Shown here: positions 61,199-64,000 of the stretch, piece after piece
Layout of the letters: each line of letters opens with the position of its first letter
How positions within the stretch are numbered: position 1 is the first letter of the stretch
Assembly (NCBI GenBank): GCA_016933155.1
Contig: JAFGBM010000009.1
Location: forward strand, 39,034 to 103,033
Reading direction: 5' to 3'
Source of the DNA: Demequinaceae bacterium
GTDB taxonomy: Bacteria > Actinomycetota > Actinomycetes > Actinomycetales > Demequinaceae
Length of the DNA: 64,000 nt
Program-made: the position numbers and the translations under genes
Notes under the pieces: model-generated
What the model was told of the DNA's origin: nothing
What the model saw: the letters and a program-made list of their open reading frames with translations, nothing else
The model's database searches: none

Positions 61199-64000
61199 GC
61201 CTGCTCTTCCCTTCGACGCCTGGACAAGAAGATCAGGAGTAGCCCGGCGGCCACGAGGACGGCGGCCACAAGGGCCTGGGCGGCCACGTCGTCGCCGGTG
61301 CCGGCAAGGAATCCATGAGGTCCGGCGCCCACGGCCCCGCTCGCCACCACGGAGACCGACATCACGGACTGGCCCGAAGCGACCACGGAGAGAGTCTTGC
61401 CCGGCACATTGAGGTCGGCCAAGACAATCGAGTAGGTGACGAGGCATGTGACGGATTCACCGGGAGCAAGGGTGACGTTGACGGCGTCGCACGCGCTCGT
61501 GTCCGCGCCCGCAAGCGTCGAGGCGAGCTGCGTGTTGAAGAGCGTGACGTTGCCCGTGTTGGTCGTGACGACGGTGAAGGTTAGGACGTCGCCGACGGCG
61601 TTGTAGGTGGTCGGGTCGACCGTGACGACGACGCCGATGTCGGGGTCGTCGAGGGTCGCGACGGTGACGGTGTCGGTGTCGGTGACGTCCGGGCCCGTGG
61701 GCGGAGTGCCCGTCACCGATGCCGCGTTGACGATGCTTCCCGCGTCGATGTCGGCCTGTGTGGCCGTGTATTCGACCGTGCACGTGGTGGTCGCCGCCGG
61801 TGCGAGCGTGACCGGATCGCACGTACCGACGAAGCTGGCGCCGGGGAGGGACTCGGCCATCGTGACGTCGGTCAAGGTGACCCCGCCCGTGTTCTCGGCC
61901 GTCAGGGTGTAGGTGACCACGTCGCCGACGTTCACGTTGCTAGCGCCGGTCGTCTTCGTGAGTTCGATGTCCGCGACACCACCGGTGGTCAGGGTGACGG
62001 CGTCGGTGTCGGTCACGTCGGGGCCGGTGGGTGGGGTGCCGACGACGGAGGCGCTGTTGACGAGGCTCCCGGCGTCGATATCGGACTGGAGCACGACGTA
62101 TTCGAATACACAGGTCGTGGTCGCCGAGGGGGCGAGGGTGGCGGGGTCACACGACCCCACCACTGTCGCGCCCGCGAGAGCCTCACTGATTTGAACGCCG
62201 GTGAGGGTCACGTTTCCGGTGTTCTCCGCTTCGAGCGTGTAGGTGATGGTCGCACCCAGCGCCAGGGAGTCAGAGGTCGTCTTGGTGAGCGAGATGCTCG
62301 GGCTGACCGTGGCGGTCAGGGTCACCGTGTCCGTGTCGGTGACGTCGGGGCCCGACGGGGTTGTGCCCACGACCGAAGCGCTATTGGTGAGGGACCCGGC
62401 GTCGACATCGGTTTGCGTTGCCGTGTATTCGAACGTGCAGGTCGTCGTCTCGGCCGGAACGAGGGTGACCGGGTCGCAGGTGCCGACCACAAAAGCGCCA
62501 GCGAGGGCTTCACTGATCTGGACGCCGGTGAGGGTCACGTTCCCGGTGTTCTCCGCTTCGATCGTGTAGGTGATCGTGCCACCAGCAACCAGCGAATCCG
62601 AGGTCGTCTTGGTCAGCGAGATGCTTGGAGCTGCAGTCACGGTCAACGTGACCGCGTCCGTGTCCGTCACATCGGGACCGGTCGGCGGAGTGCCGATGAC
62701 GGAAGCGGAGTTCGTCAACGAACCTGCGTCTATGTCGGCCTGGGTCGCAACATACTCGACCGTGCAGCTCACCGTCTCACCCGGGATCAGGGTGACCGGG
62801 TCGCAGGTGCCGACCACCGTGGCACCGGCCAGGCCCTCGGAGATCTGGACACCCGTGAGGGTCACGTATCCGGTGTTCTCGGCCTCAAGGGTGTAGGTGA
62901 TCGTCCCGCCCGCCACGAGCGGATCCCCGGAACTCTTGCTGAGCGATATCGCCGGGTTCTGAGTGGCCGTGAGCGTGACCGCGTCCGTGTCTGTGACGTT
63001 GGGGCCCGACGGGGGTGTGCCCACGACCGAAGCACTGTTGGTGAGGGACCCAGCATCCACATCGGCCTGAGTCGCCGTGTATTCGAACACACAGGTCGTG
63101 GTCGCCGAGGGGGCGAGGGTGGCGGGGCTACACGACCCCACAACCGTCGCACCTGCGAGAGCCTCACTGATTTGGACGCCGGTGAGGGTCACGTTTCCGG
63201 TGTTCTCCGCCTCGAGGGTGTACGTGATGGTGGCCCCGAGCGCGAGGGCATCGCTCGTGGTTTTCGCCAGGCTGATGGATGGGGCCGCAGTTGCGGTGAG
63301 CGTGACGACATCCGTGTCCATCACATCCGGACCGACAGGGGGCGTCCCGACGACAGAGGCACTGTTGGTGAGGGATCCGGCGTCAATGTCGGCTTGGGTC
63401 GCCACATATTCGAAGTCACACGACACCGTCGCGGCCGGGGCGAGCGTGACCGGGCCACAGGTGCCCACCACCGAAGCACCAGCGAGACCTTCAGAGATCT
63501 GGACGCCGGTCAACGTGACGTTGCCCGTGTTCTCCGCCTCAAGCGTGTACGTGATGGCGTTGCCTGCGGCAAGAGTGTCCGAAGTGGTCTTCGTCAGGGT
63601 AATCCCAGGACCGGTGGCAGCCGTCAGAGTCACGGCATCGGTATCGGTCACATCCGGGCCGGTGGGCGGAGTGCCGACAACAGAGGCCGAGTTCGTCAAC
63701 GAACCGGCATCCACATCCGCCTGAGTCGCCGTGTATTCAAACGTGCAGGACATCGTCGCCGAAGGGGCAAGGGTGACCGGGTCACAAGTGCCCACCACAG
63801 AGGCACCAGCGAGACCCTCACTGATCTGGACACCGGTCAACGTCACGTTCCCAGTGTTCTCAGCCTCAAGGGTGAAAGTGATGGTTCCACCGGTAACAAG
63901 AGTGTCGGAGGTCGTCTTCGTCAGGGTGATCCCAGGGCCAGTGACAACTGTCAGGGTCACAGCGTCGGTGTCGGTCACATCCGGACCACTCGGGGGTGTC
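61195..64000 (-). CDS. DUF11-type repeat surface protein, 5' end beyond window
   Basis: The open frame reaches the window edge, so the N-terminus is outside. It has seven clear repeats of about 109 residues, each with TYTLEAENTGNVTLTGVQIS, ATLAPSATTTCVFEYTATQ-like and GPDVTDTDAVTLT, and one degenerate repeat near the C-terminus. The DNA period is about 327 bases. The C-terminus is FLAGTGDD, a hydrophobic helix, and SRRRREEQA, an LAxTG sorting signal for class E sortase. The protein is probably a long adhesin-like stalk on the cell wall. The gene overlaps the lipoprotein gene downstream. Confidence 0.88.
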   Translation of the reverse strand, partial: TPPSGPDVTDTDAVTLTVVTGPGITLTKTTSDTLVTGGTITFTLEAENTGNVTLTGVQISEGLAGASVVGTCDPVTLAPSATMSCTFEYTATQADVDAGSLTNSASVVGTPPTGPDVTDTDAVTLTAATGPGITLTKTTSDTLAAGNAITYTLEAENTGNVTLTGVQISEGLAGASVVGTCGPVTLAPAATVSCDFEYVATQADIDAGSLTNSASVVGTPPVGPDVMDTDVVTLTATAAPSISLAKTTSDALALGATITYTLEAENTGNVTLTGVQISEALAGATVVGSCSPATLAPSATTTCVFEYTATQADVDAGSLTNSASVVGTPPSGPNVTDTDAVTLTATQNPAISLSKSSGDPLVAGGTITYTLEAENTGYVTLTGVQISEGLAGATVVGTCDPVTLIPGETVSCTVEYVATQADIDAGSLTNSASVIGTPPTGPDVTDTDAVTLTVTAAPSISLTKTTSDSLVAGGTITYTIEAENTGNVTLTGVQISEALAGAFVVGTCDPVTLVPAETTTCTFEYTATQTDVDAGSLTNSASVVGTTPSGPDVTDTDTVTLTATVSPSISLTKTTSDSLALGATITYTLEAENTGNVTLTGVQISEALAGATVVGSCDPATLAPSATTTCVFEYVVLQSDIDAGSLVNSASVVGTPPTGPDVTDTDAVTLTTGGVADIELTKTTGASNVNVGDVVTYTLTAENTGGVTLTDVTMAESLPGASFVGTCDPVTLAPAATTTCTVEYTATQADIDAGSIVNAASVTGTPPTGPDVTDTDTVTVATLDDPDIGVVVTVDPTTYNAVGDVLTFTVVTTNTGNVTLFNTQLASTLAGADTSACDAVNVTLAPGESVTCLVTYSIVLADLNVPGKTLSVVASGQSVMSVSVVASGAVGAGPHGFLAGTGDDVAAQALVAAVLVAAGLLLIFLSRRRREEQA

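Overview
The window is 64 kb of GC-rich bacterial chromosome with dense coding on both strands, many GTG starts and many 4-base ATGA or GTGA overlaps. It looks like an actinobacterium. The evidence is two clpP genes upstream of clpX and downstream of tig, a SigE-family sigma factor, lipoproteins of the DUF3558 and DUF6318 type, a DUF222/HNH protein, an Eis-type acetyltransferase pair, an LAxTG sorting signal and DtxR/IdeR-like and SigR-like sites. I cannot fix the genus. Nothing in the window requires plasmid or phage origin except one small low-GC island near 54.2-57.0 kb.

Layout. 1-5 kb: NERD-domain protein (cut by the edge), a conserved hypothetical, a DUF805 membrane protein, enolase, a MarR regulator with a clear operator and a divergent metallo-hydrolase. 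5-13.4 kb: a large SF2 helicase with a membrane hairpin, valyl-tRNA synthetase, and a translationally coupled lipoprotein / PKD-like secreted protein / DUF559 trio. 13.4-18.6 kb: clpX, clpP2, clpP1 and trigger factor on the minus strand, a 120-bp tandem repeat, then tRNA-Pro and tRNA-Gly. 18.7-22.1 kb: a four-gene ABC transporter operon (ATPase-permease-ATPase-permease). 22.3-25.4 kb: a SRPBCC protein, a leader region with an iron-box and a small Cys-containing ORF, cysK-cysE and dps. 25.6-34.5 kb: two convergent Eis-like paralogues, rpiB, an M13 peptidase, a uridine-kinase-like NTPase, a sugar O-acetyltransferase, a DUF3558 lipoprotein and an ABC exporter. 34.6-39.1 kb: a sigma factor with a membrane partner, small stress-type proteins (H1-like, CsbD), a GH16 lipoprotein and a broken acetyltransferase.

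39.1-46.3 kb: a four-domain sulfur-transfer fusion (CoA-disulfide reductase, rhodanese, TusA, DsrE) preceded by a CsoR/CstR-type operator, and a divergent lipid-modification operon (FAD oxidoreductase, DUF1365, cyclopropane synthase, SDR) preceded by a SigR-like promoter; dps carries the same promoter type, suggesting one oxidative-stress regulon. 46.3-54.2 kb: an amphipathic-repeat protein, a DUF937 protein, TrpB2, DUF222/HNH, an SGNH hydrolase, and an SDR coupled to a sterol-reductase-like (ERG4/ERG24) membrane enzyme. 54.2-57.0 kb: an AT-richer island with an Sll1717-type P-loop ATPase, a diverged fragment of the sterol-reductase gene and a 93-residue protein. 57-64 kb: aminopeptidase N, a membrane protein, a lipoprotein and a cell-wall-anchored DUF11 repeat protein running off the end.
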